From Bagarius yarrelli (taxonomy: Eukaryota; Chordata; Actinopteri; Siluriformes; Sisoridae): a stretch of DNA of 64,000 nucleotides. The stretch is from assembly GCA_005784505.1 (NCBI GenBank), contig VCAZ01000012.1:2733011-2797010 (forward strand), in the 5' to 3' direction. Position 1 is the first letter of the stretch. Each line of letters begins with the position of its first letter. Shown here piece after piece: positions 34,986-46,844 of this stretch. A program made the translations under genes and the position numbers. The notes below the pieces were generated by a model. It ran no database searches and was not told where the DNA came from. It saw only the letters and a list, made by a program, of their open reading frames with translations.

Positions 34986-35567
34986 GCATAGACAATTCTC
35001 TGTTTTTTAATCATTCATTTTAAATAAACATTAATAATGTTGGCATTGTAGTTTAATCCTGTTTTTATTTCCTCAATCAGGTAAACATAACAGACTCTGA
35101 CACTGACATCTGTGTGCTGCCATTCCATCTACCTTCCTATTGTTTAAGGCACTCTTCTGACATAATTACCTACTTATTTAAGGTTTTTTTATTTTATTAT
35201 TATTTAGTATTTAACACTGGCAGTATGAATAAAGATTTTTCTATTTATGCATATTTATAATTTAAAATACCCAAAATTACAAGTGCAAAAAAATTTTAAA
35301 CTGACCATGTTATTAATTCTGATATAATTTTTTTTAATGTGTAAAAAATAAATTATACAATTTAATACAGTATCTTTTAAATGTCTGTTAGAAATTATTG
35401 CGATATTGTTGCTATATTTTTCTGTCTTGCAGTCGTGTGTGAAATGGTGTTTGTTTAAGGCTCAGGAGTTTTTTAGATCCAGTTTTTGTATTGGAAGTGA
35501 AACTGATGTCTGAGTCTTCTCAAATAAACACACCACTCACTCACTGTCAGCTCTGCAATCTGACCTA

Positions 35568-35611
<44 letters not shown>

Positions 35612-37343
35612 GCACCTCAAAACAACAATAGACTGGCCGGTGATTGAACAGCTACAGTTGAGATTTTAAATCCTTGGACCACCAACTTTCTTTTTTTAGA
35701 CTACAGAAATATGAATGACCTAAAAATAAACAAAAATAATAAAACTTCTCAAACTTGTACATGTGTAGAATTTGCTTGCTTTTTTTCCAATAGGCCTTAG
35801 GAATGCAGCGATGAAAGAAAGACAATAAGACACTCCACATGCATGTTCTGTACTTGAAAGGACACAAGTGGATTAGTTTGAAAAGGCAAGGGCTATTCAA
35901 TTTTACAATACAATTTACGTACAATTTTTTCGATCAGAAAAACGAACAAAAATAATTAACAAAAAAAAGACAAAACAATGCAGATAGCCAAAAAAATATT
36001 TTCTGCCAAATCGCTTAAACACTGAAATGAAATGTGCAGATTTCTAGCACGTTTCTTAAGGGTCTTAAGATGTCTTAAGGGTTTAAACTCTAAACACAAG
36101 TGCTTCAGATTTTAGGGTAGCACATCGACAACCCATAATTTCTTATAGACTATTATTCAAAAGGACACTTGAATAAGTCAGATGGATTATTCTGATTTAG
36201 CGTGTGCTACTGATGACACTGAAACATTCTGGCATTTGCACTCTTCCATTAATTTTTTTCCCCAAAAAACACATGTAGCCTGATGCACCTTAGAACATTT
36301 ACAATCTGTCCGAAGCATGGAAAAGACGATGCCTGGACGATGCCTGGACATATATATATATATATATATCACATAAAGTCTACACCACATCTATAACTAC
36401 TGCATAAAGTCAACAGCAGAAAAAAGCATGAAAGGCTTCAATAAAGAAATGGAAAGGAGTCCCTTGGCAAAATGGCGCTCCAAATTACCAACAGTTAAAC
36501 ACTGTCAGATTGCCAAAAATCCCCATGACAGATTTCAGCACATTCATGGTTCAAAAACAGTCATTAATTCTGAACCAAACAGGGACTTAATGCCAACTTC
36601 AAGCTCCTCACAAGTAGTCAAAAGTTTTCATGATTTTCAGTGCAACAAGAAATACACCTAATTATGCAGCACTAGACATGTAAGTGAAATCTGTTCTGTC
36701 GATTTACAATATAACAAAACTGACTCAACCAAAAAACTCACTGATGTGCCTTATTCCAGTCATTTACCGCTGGAGTATTAATCTATATTGGACATGCTGC
36801 AGGTGAATTATTCACTTTAATTACACACCTTTAATTTCCTGTAAATTACAGTTAGGTGTAAAATAAACAGGTTCAACACCCTGGGCGAAAATGTTATGTT
36901 ATTTATTGGAGTAAGTGATGGAATGATCCATATCTAATGGACAGAGCTGCATTTCAGCACTTTATCTGCTCCCGACTGCCTTCAGGACTTTTTTAACGTT
37001 TACAGGTCTAAATCAACAACTGGGGGTTTAATGAACTCTGAAGGAATTTATCTGAAACAGCCAGATTAAAAAGTTCAGATAAAGTGTAATTTATTTGTGA
37101 TGAAAGTGTGTATTTAAAGCATGTGTGTGTTCTGGATACAGCAGTGAAGAATAATAGATTAGCTTAAAATATCAAAGTGATTCTGAAGCCTAGAATAACA
37201 GGTGGCTGGACACATGAGCGCATATTAACATAGGCGGTGAGCTTCCGCAGACACACACACAATCACACAGCCGTCGTCCCACAACATTTCTTTGCTATAT
37301 TTTCCTTGATGTGTGTCTACAACTGCACCGCCGACACGGTTAC
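34986..37343. other. intron 1, exon-1-proximal part, unassigned
   Basis: No coding sequence apart from qki exon 1 beyond its right end. It contains a CA microsatellite (35570-35608), a (TA)n run at 36351-36369 and a tandem gatgcctggac pair at 36329-36348. Confidence 0.5.
35570..35608. repeat. (CA)n microsatellite
   Basis: Pure CA run of about 39 bp. Confidence 0.97.
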
Positions 37344-37485
37344 CTTCGTCGAGGAGGCGCTCGAGGTGGTTGAAGATGCCGCAGAAGTTGGGCAGGCTGC
37401 TCATTAGCTTCTTGTCGTTCATCAGCTGCATGAGATAGTCTGGACTCGGCTTGGGTTTTTCCTTCGTTTCCATTTCCCCCACCAT
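37344..37485 (-). CDS. qki: qki coding exon 1 (start of Quaking)
   Basis: The exon encodes MVGEMETKEKPKPSPDYLMQ, LMNDKKLMSSLPNFCGIFNH and LERLLDE plus the first base of codon 48, then donor GAAG|gtaacc. This is essentially the known vertebrate QKI N-terminus; Ser14 replaces the mammalian Thr. Residues from about 13 form the Qua1 homodimerisation motif. The start is the first ATG after an in-frame TAA (37540-37542), with A at -3 and G at +4. The 142 bp plus 143 bp of exon 2 give exactly 95 codons. QKI is an RNA-binding STAR protein acting in nucleus and cytoplasm, depending on the C-terminal isoform, which is outside this window. I found no frame damage, so the gene looks functional here. Confidence 0.97.
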
Positions 37486-37960
37486 ATTCCAAAATATCAC
37501 AGCCCCAGGATACACAAAGCAACCAACGGCGTATAAATATTAAATAGACTAGAAAATAAGCGCTGAAAGAGGTTATAGCAAGTGTTTGTCGCACCTCGGG
37601 AGACTCGCGTGCTGGAAAAAATCTGCGGCTTCGTGTCCCTGCTGAAATTCTTTTACTGAAACGGACCGAACGTGTTACTCTGTTGGAAACTAATTATACA
37701 AAAATTAAAAAAAAATACACACGAGGGCACAGAGGTAGGCCGCGCTAGTTTTCTTTTTTAAGTTAGGTTCGATAAATTCCACAAGTTACTCGGAAAAGCA
37801 AGGAAACTCCTGGCCGTGCGGCGCTTTGCTGAGATTTCAGCCAATTTGTCCTTTACTTCCTTTTTTCGACGATAGATTTTCAGGCGTTGAGTGACTCTTT
37901 CACCGAGTTTGCCCTGGCTTCCTGTGTGTATAACTGTTTAATGTGTCTAGCTCTTTCTCC
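37486..37960 (-). other. qki: qki 5' untranslated and upstream sequence
   Basis: Sequence immediately upstream of the qki start. An in-frame TAA at 37540-37542 limits the coding start. The exact transcription start cannot be placed from sequence. An upstream non-coding exon is possible but I see no convincing donor/acceptor pair. Confidence 0.6.
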
Positions 37961-38150
37961 CTGTCTCGCTTGCAATAACGGCGCTTGTTCACCGGGACTG
38001 ACGCGCGCTATTCTGTCAGCTTTCAGCTCCGTCTTCACCGATCGGACGCGCCAGCACGATCACGTGATCGCGCAGCACATTCGCGTCCCTCCGGCCCAAG
38101 AGAACGCGCGCTCCCGAGCCGAGGGTGGGTAGAGTTTACGCGCGCACACA
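37960..38150. promoter_or_regulatory. CpG-dense segment, probable qki promoter
   Basis: I count about 28 CpG dinucleotides in roughly 190 bp, including gacgcgcgct, gacgcgcc, gatcgcgcag and aacgcgcgctcccgagccga. The surrounding kilobases have very few. It lies 475-665 bp upstream of the qki ATG. No TATA box is evident at a useful position, which is usual for a CpG promoter. It could also drive an opposite-strand transcript. Confidence 0.7.
38057..38070. promoter_or_regulatory. 14-bp palindrome with CACGTG core
   Basis: cgatcacgtgatcg is a perfect palindrome centred on an E-box (CACGTG), the type bound by bHLH-zip factors such as the USF or Myc/Max families. It lies in the middle of the CpG-dense segment. 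Binding is inferred, not shown. Confidence 0.6.
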
Positions 38151-38221
38151 AACGATGTGATTCCGTTTATCAGGCATTACAATATAACGAGCATTATTTT
38201 CTTTTCATTTTACCAGTGGTG

Positions 38222-38410
38222 TGCAGACATGGCCAGCAAGACCTGCTCTGCTGGCCTAAACAATATCAAAAGCTGACCTACATATACATTCTAATTTTTG
38301 GTCTATTAAATTGTATTAATTTGTATAAATGTATTATTGTGCTTCCATCAGGTCTTTAGAATCAGTAGTGCTGCCCATGTAACTTAAACTATATAAGCAG
38401 TGGCAGATTG
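38222..38410 (+). repeat. unnamed interspersed repeat, copy 1
   Basis: Shares ctgctggcctaaacaatatc near the left and gaatcagtagtgct plus atgtaacttaaacta near the right with 57055-57350, in the same orientation. The middle parts differ in length. It begins just outside the CpG segment. Confidence 0.65.
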
Positions 38411-38439
38411 CTAATTGGTCAATATTATTAGCAACTAAG

Positions 38440-38560
38440 CAAGCCAGAGGTGACAGCGGCAAGAAACCAAAACTCCATTGGTGACAAAATGGAAAAAAAA
38501 AACCTTGGGAGAAATCAGTCTCAGTCGGGGGTCAGTTCTCCTCTGAACAGACGAACCAGC
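38440..38560 (-). mobile_element. LINE 3' UTR piece (family of 17690)
   Basis: Read on the minus strand the order is 'gactgatttctcccaaggtt', then a poly-T stretch, then 'ttcttgccgctgtcacc'. This resembles the 'ggttcctcccaaggttt...ttgccaccg' block of the LINE tail at 17990. The similarity is short. Confidence 0.4.
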
Positions 38561-39877
38561 AGGTTATTCCATGCTGCAGCAAAGTTTCCCTGGTTTTGTC
38601 TGGATTGCCATTTAGAAGACAAGGTCATCACTAGGAAACTGCTTCTGGGCATATTGTTTCTGTGCGGATCGACAAAACAGGGAGTTAATCAGCTCCTAAA
38701 AACCAAGGTGTATGTGGTGTTTGTACTTACTTAAAAATAAATCATATTTTACCTGTAGTGTGGAATTTAACCACTCTCCCACCTCTGATCACATAGACTT
38801 TATGCTAACAGACCGTGCATTTGTATCCTTTTGGCAAACTGCATGGGAATGTCTACAATACTGTGAGAATGTGAGAACAAGAGACAAAGTGTGATAGAAG
38901 AAATGCCAGAGAACATCAGAATGAATCATGGTGAAAATAGGGCATTTATCTCAATGGGGAACTTTCACGAAAAGGTGCTAAGCGCTGAGTGTAGAGCTTT
39001 ACGGAGTTTCCAACCCTGTTCCTTACAATTAAATAGACACTACAAATAGATACAAACTCCTTCTATTAGGAATGAACAATAATACGATGAACAGAAAATA
39101 AATATTCCTATCTGAACAATGTAATTATTACATATATTTTGAAGATTCCAAAATTTACTCTCATGTGTACAGGGAATGTCTGTTGCACCATGCAGTGAAA
39201 TTCTTACCCTGTGGATTCTCCCAGCAGCCGATGACATAAATTAATGCCATTAAGAAAGAAAACAAGGAAGAATATAACTATAACTGCAAATTTAACGAGT
39301 TGAGTGCATCTACAAGTGTTTAGTATGGAACGTAAACTTTGTGACATGTAACATGCAGTGGATGTAGATTAGATTTCTGTTGATAGATTAGATATATAAT
39401 GACTTTAAAGAATTATTTAGATCACCACTGTTTCAGGATAAATCCAACACATTCCATTGCAACATTAAAGACGCTGCTAAAATATTTGACAAACTCTGAT
39501 TAATCTCTGCATGTGATAACAATGTCATATGATTCACATGTCTATGCTATGGATTAAATTGTAAAAGAAATCAAGCTAATCTAAACACCTTAAACCATGT
39601 GGTAAAATATGTAATGGTCTGATGAGACAGAAAAGGTGTAATAACATAATAATTATTGGTGTAAAAATAAGCACATAGCTAAAATATAATTATTTAAATG
39701 ACCTAGCCAGAGACCAGACTTAAAATTTAACTAAAATTCATTGTTTAAAATACAGGATACATTGTGTATTTTTTAAATATCTTTTTTTTTTTATAGATTT
39801 TTAAATTTATTTTATGTCTTTTTAATGCTGTTCATATTACAAAATATTTCTATGTTTGTGTGATTTTCTGCCTTAAA
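38561..39877. other. intergenic, nothing coding recognised
   Basis: AT-rich sequence upstream of qki. A minus-strand LINE tail lies at 39128-39236. No exon of a neighbouring gene was recognised. Confidence 0.5.
39128..39236 (-). mobile_element. LINE or SINE 3' tail fragment
   Basis: On the minus strand it reads 'agggtaagaatttcactgca', then 'cattccctgtacacatgaga' and ends gtaaatttt. This 'gaatttcactg...tgtacac' order is the same as at the end of the minus-strand LINE at 55873 and is a common retroposon tail in fish. Confidence 0.55.
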
Positions 39878-40666
39878 TTTTTTACATTTTGTCACCTTAC
39901 AACAACAAACTTAAATGTATTTTATTGAGATTTTTAGTGATACAACAAAACAAAGTAGCAGATAATTGTAAAGTGAAACAAAAATTATATACGTTTTTCA
40001 AATTTTTAAGCAAATAAAAGTCTAAAAAATGTGGAATGCATTTGTATTTAGTCCCCTGTACTCTGATACCCCTAAATAAAATTCAGTGCAATCAATTGCC
40101 TTCAAACGTCTAATTTTGAAGGTTAACAGAATAAAATTTAGTCTCAGTATCATTACACCTGTTCTGTAAAGGCCTCAGTGGTTTGTTAGAGAACACTAGT
40201 GAACAAACAGCATCATGAAGACCAAGGAACTCACCAGACAATTCACAGATAAAGTTGTGGAGAAATTCAAAGCAGGGTTAGGTTTTAAAAAAAATATTGA
40301 ACATCTCAAAGAGCACTGTTTGTGTACTCCTCAAATTTGGCCTTTATGGAAAGAGTGGCAAGAAGAAAGCCATTGTTGAAAGAATGTTAAGTCCCATTTG
40401 CAGTTTGTCACAAGCAATGAAGGGTACAAAGCAAACATGTGGAAGAAGATGCTCTGGTCAGATAAAATCAAAGTTGCTTTTGGCCTATATGCAAAGCGCT
40501 ATGTGTGGTGGAAAAGTAACACTGCTTATAACCCCGAACACACTATTCCCACCTTCAAATTTCCAAAATTTCAGTCTCTAGATGTGCAAAGCTTTTATAG
40601 ACATATCTCAAAAGACTTGCAGCTGTAATTGCAGCGAAAGGTGGCACTACAAAGTTTTGATTAATA

Positions 40667-40668
<2 letters not shown>
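39878..40668 (+). mobile_element. Tc1-like transposon, internally deleted
   Basis: The leader and N-terminus (MKTKELTRQFTDKVVEKFKA, about 40214) are followed by IWPLWKEWQEESHC and KKMLWSDKIKVAFGLYAKRY, with Lys replacing Glu after the catalytic Asp of the SDE motif. The text then jumps from 'actattcccacc' directly to the 3' part 'aatttcagtctctagatgtg' and ends 'cttgcagctgtaattgcagc'. The catalytic second Asp and Glu are lost in that deletion. A (TA)n array follows at once. Confidence 0.85.

Positions 40669-40671
<3 letters not shown>

Positions 40672-40739
<68 letters not shown>
40672..40739. repeat. (TA)n microsatellite at the Tc1 3' edge
   Basis: About 66 bp of alternating TA. Tc1 elements insert at TA, so the array may have grown from the duplicated target site. 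Confidence 0.95.
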
Positions 40740-40743
<4 letters not shown>

Positions 40744-43700
40744 ATTGGATTATTGTTTTTGTTTTTCCAGAATTGGCTGCTAAAACAAATGTTCCAGTCT
40801 CTGTTTGATTTCACATATTGACCCATCAAGTGCCTTTATGTAAATGAAAAGGGAAAGCAAGCAATAGCAGAGTTTTTAGAAAGTGCTGGAAAACAAAGTA
40901 AGAGTGAATGTGTGAAGGGGCTGTGAGGTTAAAGGAAGGAGGGCAGGCAGCCCAGTCTCTGACGGCACGGAAACAAATCACCACTCAGAACAGGAAGGGA
41001 TTGTCCAGGTCTTGCCCAGCATCTTTTTATCTTTTGTAGAGCCTGGAGCTTTTCTCATGCAGATCGCCTTGGATGGGGAGGTCTGTGTAAGGGTGCCTCT
41101 TTCTCTTCGGGACATGGGGGGGAACTATTGACCCCAAACCCTTGTTACTAAGGCATGCTGCCCCCTTTTTTGCAACATCCATTCCAGTGATCTCCACTCA
41201 GTCACTTACCCGGTTACAGAAGCCTCACGTGAGAGAGCCAAGAAAAAGTGTTAATGAATGCATTCCTGTACACATGGATCCTGAATCCCAGCAAAGAGTA
41301 ACATTGTCTGGTTCAAGATGCTAATGAGAAACCCAGCACTTTATTATGCTGTTACTTTCCGTCAACGTCTTAGATTGCATCCTTGGTTTTTTTTGTTTCA
41401 CAGACAAGTTGCAAATGCAATAAATCAATTTTAATTTTACAAACAGTGAGAGTTCACATCGTTAATGCAGTGTGTATATTAAAGTCGAATTAAGTACATT
41501 GGGAAAATGACCAGAAAATATCAATTGCAATCTTTCTTCTCTCTCTCTTTCTCTCTCTCACACACACACACACACACACTGTTTCAAGGCTTATTACAAT
41601 TAATTCATACATTCATCTTCTATACCCGCTTATTACCAGTGGAAAGTATTTACAAATACATTATTAAATTTGACCCTGTTCTATAGAATTAAACCAGACA
41701 TTGTTTTCAGCAAAAAGTATTATTTGTGTATATATGTACTCCAATTAATCCTGGTAATTTGTCATTGGATCTTCTAGTTGCAGCTTCAAAACTAAGCATT
41801 CTCTAAGAGAACTCACCGTACTGTTTGGGCAAAGGCTCACAGGTTTTCCGAAGGGGTTGTCACATGTTTTTTCATTTTGGCTACTGGGAACCCATAGTTG
41901 TGTCAGCATCAGGGGATTGGAATGTGGGCTATTTAATGCAGGAGTCAATCCCTCTCAGTCCTGGACATATCCCCAAACCTTCACCGACTAGCTGAATGAA
42001 AAGAAACCTAATTAATAAGCCATTAATAGAAAAGATCCCTACCCATAAGGCGTTAACACAGCTAACACAGCTAAGTTAATTTGAAGAAACTGGCTTAGTA
42101 TCAGAGTAAAGAATACAAGGATTTAAAAAGTGATACAGACAGAAACATAGAAAAAAGAACAGACGACTGAGTAAAAAAGAGCTGTAAAGTAAATGCCAGT
42201 GTAGTATAAGTTATATCAAAATGTGTGTGTGTGTTGGAAAAAAGAGAAACATACCACAGGAGAAAATAGACAGGCATGTCGTAAAGCAGGCTGAATTAAA
42301 AGCTCCCAGCAGCAGAAGAGGTTTATTTGAGACTAGCTCAATGGCATTTTTGTCTAAGGAAACATTGTTTGAGAGAGTCTTTAAACTAAAATTATCTTTA
42401 GTCGCCTGTGCAAATAAAATATTTAAATATTTACACGAGAAGACAAGTGCATGCCCTCAAACTAGCCTGTTGTGTCATCTAGCAGTTAATTTGATATTTA
42501 AAATTAAACCTATTTGCTTACAGAAGCAGGATTTAATCTAAAACTATGTAGTCTTTATGTGATTATTGTAAGATATAAATGTATATAGACACAGATCTAA
42601 ATCAGCATACGATGCTATTAAAGGTTACCAGTATCATTGACTGACTGAACTCTTTTCTCTCTGGATCTCACAATACTAATAATTTCTCTCTATTTGACTG
42701 ACACTTGTTTACTAGAATGTAGTATTTAATGCTAGTTTATCTTGTGGAGAAATACTCACTGCACTATTGCATGCCCGCCTGACAGTTTTTGTGTTTATTC
42801 ATCATGCTACTAATTTTCATGCCACAGAAATGAACATACGTGTAATGGGTTAGTGTATAAATGTGTCTTTGTGCGGAATGCTGTTTCTGTGTGATGCATG
42901 GATTTTTTTCTGGTCTCCTACTGTCTGTGATTGCTGCAGAGAGTGTGCATGGATTTAACGGACAGTGACTGTGCTGGTCCAAAAGAGACAGAGGAGACAG
43001 AGTGTGATTGTTTTCAGAGAGAAACACTGGGCCCTATTGTAACCTGCCAGGGACTGGAGCACAGAACCTGGACACAAAGACAATAAGTGTACTTCCAATA
43101 TGGAGACGTCACCACCCTAGCCGCTTTCAAATAGTCACACTCAGATAACAAGGGGCCTTCCATCTATCTGCCACAACAAAGGCAAAACAGACCAATGGTG
43201 TGCCATCGAGTGACCCATAATGCAGAGTTACAATGCATGGAAACAGTTTCTCACCCGAAGATGCAAACATGCTTATAATGTGCAAAGCTTTTAGACTTTT
43301 TATATTATATCCTCTATAAGTTTATAACTGTGAATGATGTTCTAGGACAGTAAATCAAGAAAATGATCTGTATTTCTATCCCCATCTGTATATGTTTAGT
43401 GCTTAAAAGAGTTTTTGAGGATTTACACTGTAAATGAACAGGTCTGAAACTATTACAAAAACACTCAAAAACAACAAACAATAAGGCTGCAGGTATATTC
43501 TGTAACATACAATATACTGTACTGATAATAATTGAAGATAGACTGTATTGACTTTAAATAAATGTTCTAGGAAATTACAGAATCAAAAACTGTTATGCAT
43601 CAAATCATATTTAATTACTTTTAGTTTAGTTTTATTTACTGTTAAAATTCCAAGCAAAAAAGTTCACTGTTTGGACATTTTGGCCTCTTTATACAATTTG

Positions 43701-44224
43701 GACTCTCTATGAGAGTTTTTTATAATTATATTAAAAATTACAATGCAAGAGTCTTTGGAAGATTTTCTATCAAGACTAAAAACGTATCAATATTTAAAAA
43801 AAAAAATTATTTCTGGACTCACAGAGATATTTTGCCCTGTGCACAGTATGTAGTCTGCAGGGCTCTATAAATTAAAGAATTGTTTGTAAAGAGATATGGA
43901 GGAAATATTGGGTTTTTTTGAGTCAGTTATCGCTCGTCCTCTTAAACATGTGGTTAGGCTGCATGCCTGTATCAGTGTTCTGTATCAGTTCACACTGTCA
44001 TTACAGCAACAAAACAAAGACAAAAACATTCAACTTAGGTTTTTTCGGAATGCCAAAAATGGAAAAATGGTTTGAATTAAATGATTATTATAAAATAAAT
44101 ATATTTGGAACTTGTAATAGCAAAAATACATCTAAATAGGACAATATTTTACAACTCGGTGGCTTAGAGTTTAAATTACCTGTGTTTTTGCAATGACTAA
44201 ATAATTTCTTTGATAAATAAGCAT
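40740..44224. other. intergenic, no gene recognised
   Basis: Includes a CT then CA tract (41532-41579). Frames up to 106 codons (42221-42541) show no recognised similarity and no splice or repeat context that supports a gene. Confidence 0.5.
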
Positions 44225-44910
44225 TTGCACTGTAATACTTGTTACTTAAAAAATTAATTATAGTTACTGGATGCTTCTCTCACATAGTAACTGAGTTAGT
44301 AACCGAGTTCATCATTATAAAAGTATTTAATAACTTAATAACTATTGAGTAACTTTTTAAAAGATGTTTAAATATGTCAAATAACTTATATTCCTCGATA
44401 CTGAATCGCTTAAATAACTAAAATTTACAGTAAATAGAATAAATTGTTATTATAAAACATTATACACTAATTTAATGTTGTAGTGTTGTGTGACTATGTG
44501 AGGTGTCCCTGACGTGGAGAGTCTCTTTCTTGCTGGTCATAAGTTGCTTGTTACGTAAACAGTCTTGCCTTCTACCTCAACAAGGGAAAAAAAGTAATTA
44601 TACTGTTTAAAGAAAGACATCTTTAACCTTGTTGAACTGGCCGGAGCTCTAAACCCTGTAGTTTGTGCTTTTTTAACAGTTGGGAAGTACTTACTTACCT
44701 AAATGTAGTGCGCTTCTGTGTGAACAGATGCACTACTTAAATAGAAATTTAACTAAGTTTATCTTTATGTGGTAATCTCCCACCCCAACACACACACGTC
44801 ACGTTTTATTGTCAGTCACAGTAACGGTGTTATAACAGGGGAAACTGTAATTCGTTACTAAAAAAGTAACGCTGTTTATTTAAAACTGTCGCTGTTTCTA
44901 TATCACTGGT
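44225..44910. repeat. degenerate 'agtaac' DNA-element-like repeat
   Basis: Many copies of agttac/gtaact/agtaac occur in both orientations (for example ttgttacttaaaaaattaat, tattgagtaactttttaa, gttactaaaaaagtaacgct). This pattern is known from decayed fish DNA transposons. The edges are uncertain. Confidence 0.4.
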
Positions 44911-45374
44911 GATAAATTGTAGAATTCTGCTTGTTTAATTTTTTGCAGTTTGTGGTCTATTTATCTGCAAATTTAACAAGCAACAATCGCTGTGTCTAAA
45001 GGCAGTGCATGTTGCAATTCCAGACAAATACATTTGAAAAATCATTGTTTTAACAGGAGGCAGTCAATTGTACTTAAACCAACTATTCATGAAAAGTTAC
45101 ATTCAAAACTACCATCCAATGATACCATAGAAAATCCCTCCTGCTACTGTCAACCAGAAACTGGTATAGATATATGAGCAGAATAATTAAGCAACTATAT
45201 TTGTTTTGTATTGAAGCAGATCCTTTTGTCTCCTGTCAACCTCAGGCTCCAAATGAATGTCTGCAACCCCAAAAGCACAGGCAGCCTAGTTGTTAATAAT
45301 TAATACTATGCAAGCATTTAGTATTTAGCATGTACATATGTTTTTTATTCTTTTTCCCCACTTATCAAACGCCA

Positions 45375-46175
45375 GGGGCCTCATGTACAAAGACTTGCGT
45401 TGAATTAATACTAAAACATTGTGTAAAGACAAAGCTGTAAATGTGCGTACGCACAAAAAAATCGTCTTCGGCACTTTGTCCTCTGGAGTTAATAACAAAA
45501 GAAATAAATTGAGTGGGAGAATTGGCAGATACAGTCAACGCGGTGGGATCTGAAAATTGCCCTGTAACCAAGCATAGAAAGAAATAGTCTGACATTAAGG
45601 TAAAAGTTCCGCCAAGAACTGCACGGACAAAGTGTGGAAGAAACATTATTGCCACAACCACACGTTGACGGGCCTCAATGGCTTGTTGGTTGGGCTGCAC
45701 ATACACTGGCCCTGGGTCATCTGGCGGTGCCACACCTTTACCAAGTGGTATGCCTTGTCTGTGTGTGTCATTCTGCAGCACGATGCACATGTTGTTAGGG
45801 CAGTATAGCAGCATTCCCCGGTCCTATCCAGGCAGCTTCACCAGCATTTCAGCTGCCCAATCGCCTGCTCTACAACTGACCAAGTGCGAGAATGGGGATC
45901 ATTGTATCTGCGCTCTCGGTCAGTTTGTGGGTTGACAGCCTTATAGGCAGTTAAATAATTAAACGCTCAAAAAAATAAACACTTAAATGGAACCATCAAG
46001 AACATTTTTGAACATTTATTAAATGGAAATGTTGATTCACTTATGAAATTCTCTAATATTCTAATAAATTCTCCAAAGTCTAATATTTGCACTTTCACTT
46101 TATTGCCTTTAAGAGGCGCCAATGAACAAAAACCACGAAAAATGTACGTACGCCAGACACGAAGTTGGCATGGAG
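45375..46175 (-). mobile_element. PIF/Harbinger transposon remnant
   Basis: The left terminus 'ggggcctcatgtacaaagac' with 'gtgcgtacgcacaaa' 60 bp inside is a Harbinger-type end. On the minus strand near 45920-45700 the HARBI1-like transposase C-terminus is readable across frames: RERRYNDPHSRTWSVVEQAI, GQLKC, MLLYCPNNMCIVLQNDTHRQ and PVYVQPNQQAIEARQRVV. The upstream catalytic part is deleted; the right side (46090-46175) carries cgtacgcc text suggesting the other terminus. The 149-codon frame starting at 45814 is this C-terminus read on into the terminal region. Confidence 0.82.
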
Positions 46176-46844
46176 CAATGCACATTTTATGTTGTTATCG
46201 TCTATTATTATAACTGATGTTCCATATGGTGCACAAACCATTACAAATCATCTTTATTTACTGAAATTAAGAAATGCATGAACATTTAACCTCCCTTTAC
46301 AATTCATAATAACACATGGAAGTTTGTTTTTTTCTTACTATTATATTTTCATGGATGATTTGAGTATACTAGTGATGTACCGTTTATAAAAGATTTGTTT
46401 ATTTTGAACAATCCTGAACATGATTCAGGAACAACGAGTCATCACAGAAAGTGATTCATTCATTTTGTCTTGCTCGAGCATGCAGAACATATACAGTAAC
46501 ATATACTCTATATTCTGTACGGGACACATTAGTTTAACTTCTAAGTCTTTAAGTCTTTTGTTCATCACGCGACAGCCTCATAGACTTAGTCTAGGCACTC
46601 TGTAATGAAACAGAAATGATTAGTTTATCTCCCGAGTCGTTTGTTTGTTTATCATGTGATCTTTAAATCCTGTTCTTGGTCTTGTCAGTCTCATTTTATT
46701 GTTAAATTATCAAATAATATTAATAAATTAATTTACCCATTCTCTGTCTTTGAGTGTCTATAATGAGTTATTTCTTAATAAAAATAAATAAAATAAACTG
46801 AGCCAACAAACAATATATTATAACTGTGTTTTCCCCAAACTGTT
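46176..46844. other. intergenic, nothing recognised
   Basis: AT-rich, with a duplicated aagtctttaagtctttt near 46540. No coding similarity. Confidence 0.45.

Larger units (their letters stand above)
14627..37343 (-). other. qki: qki intron 1 (22.7 kb)
   Basis: The intron is bounded by donor gtaacc after exon 1 (37343 downwards) and acceptor ttgcag before exon 2 (14627), and interrupts codon 48 in phase 1. A very long first coding intron is also typical of QKI in other vertebrates. Its content is mostly transposon debris, itemised separately. No other coding exon was recognised within it on either strand. Confidence 0.93.

Noticed and set aside
37486..37515. A longer qki N-terminus starting at 37515
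   Set aside because: The codon there is GTG, not ATG; an in-frame TAA lies 9 codons further upstream and the family start is the ATG at 37485.
37887..38359. Plus-strand frames of 81 and 124 codons across the CpG island
   Set aside because: High GC without stops explains them; they have no recognised similarity and overlap the presumed promoter.
40582..40829. Frames of alternating Ile-Tyr on both strands
   Set aside because: They are translations of the (TA)n microsatellite.
42221..42541. 106-codon plus-strand frame
   Set aside because: No known family, no splice or promoter context, and composition like the surrounding DNA.
45365..45814. 149-codon minus-strand frame as a gene
   Set aside because: The first third is Harbinger transposase C-terminus and the rest runs through the element's terminal region.
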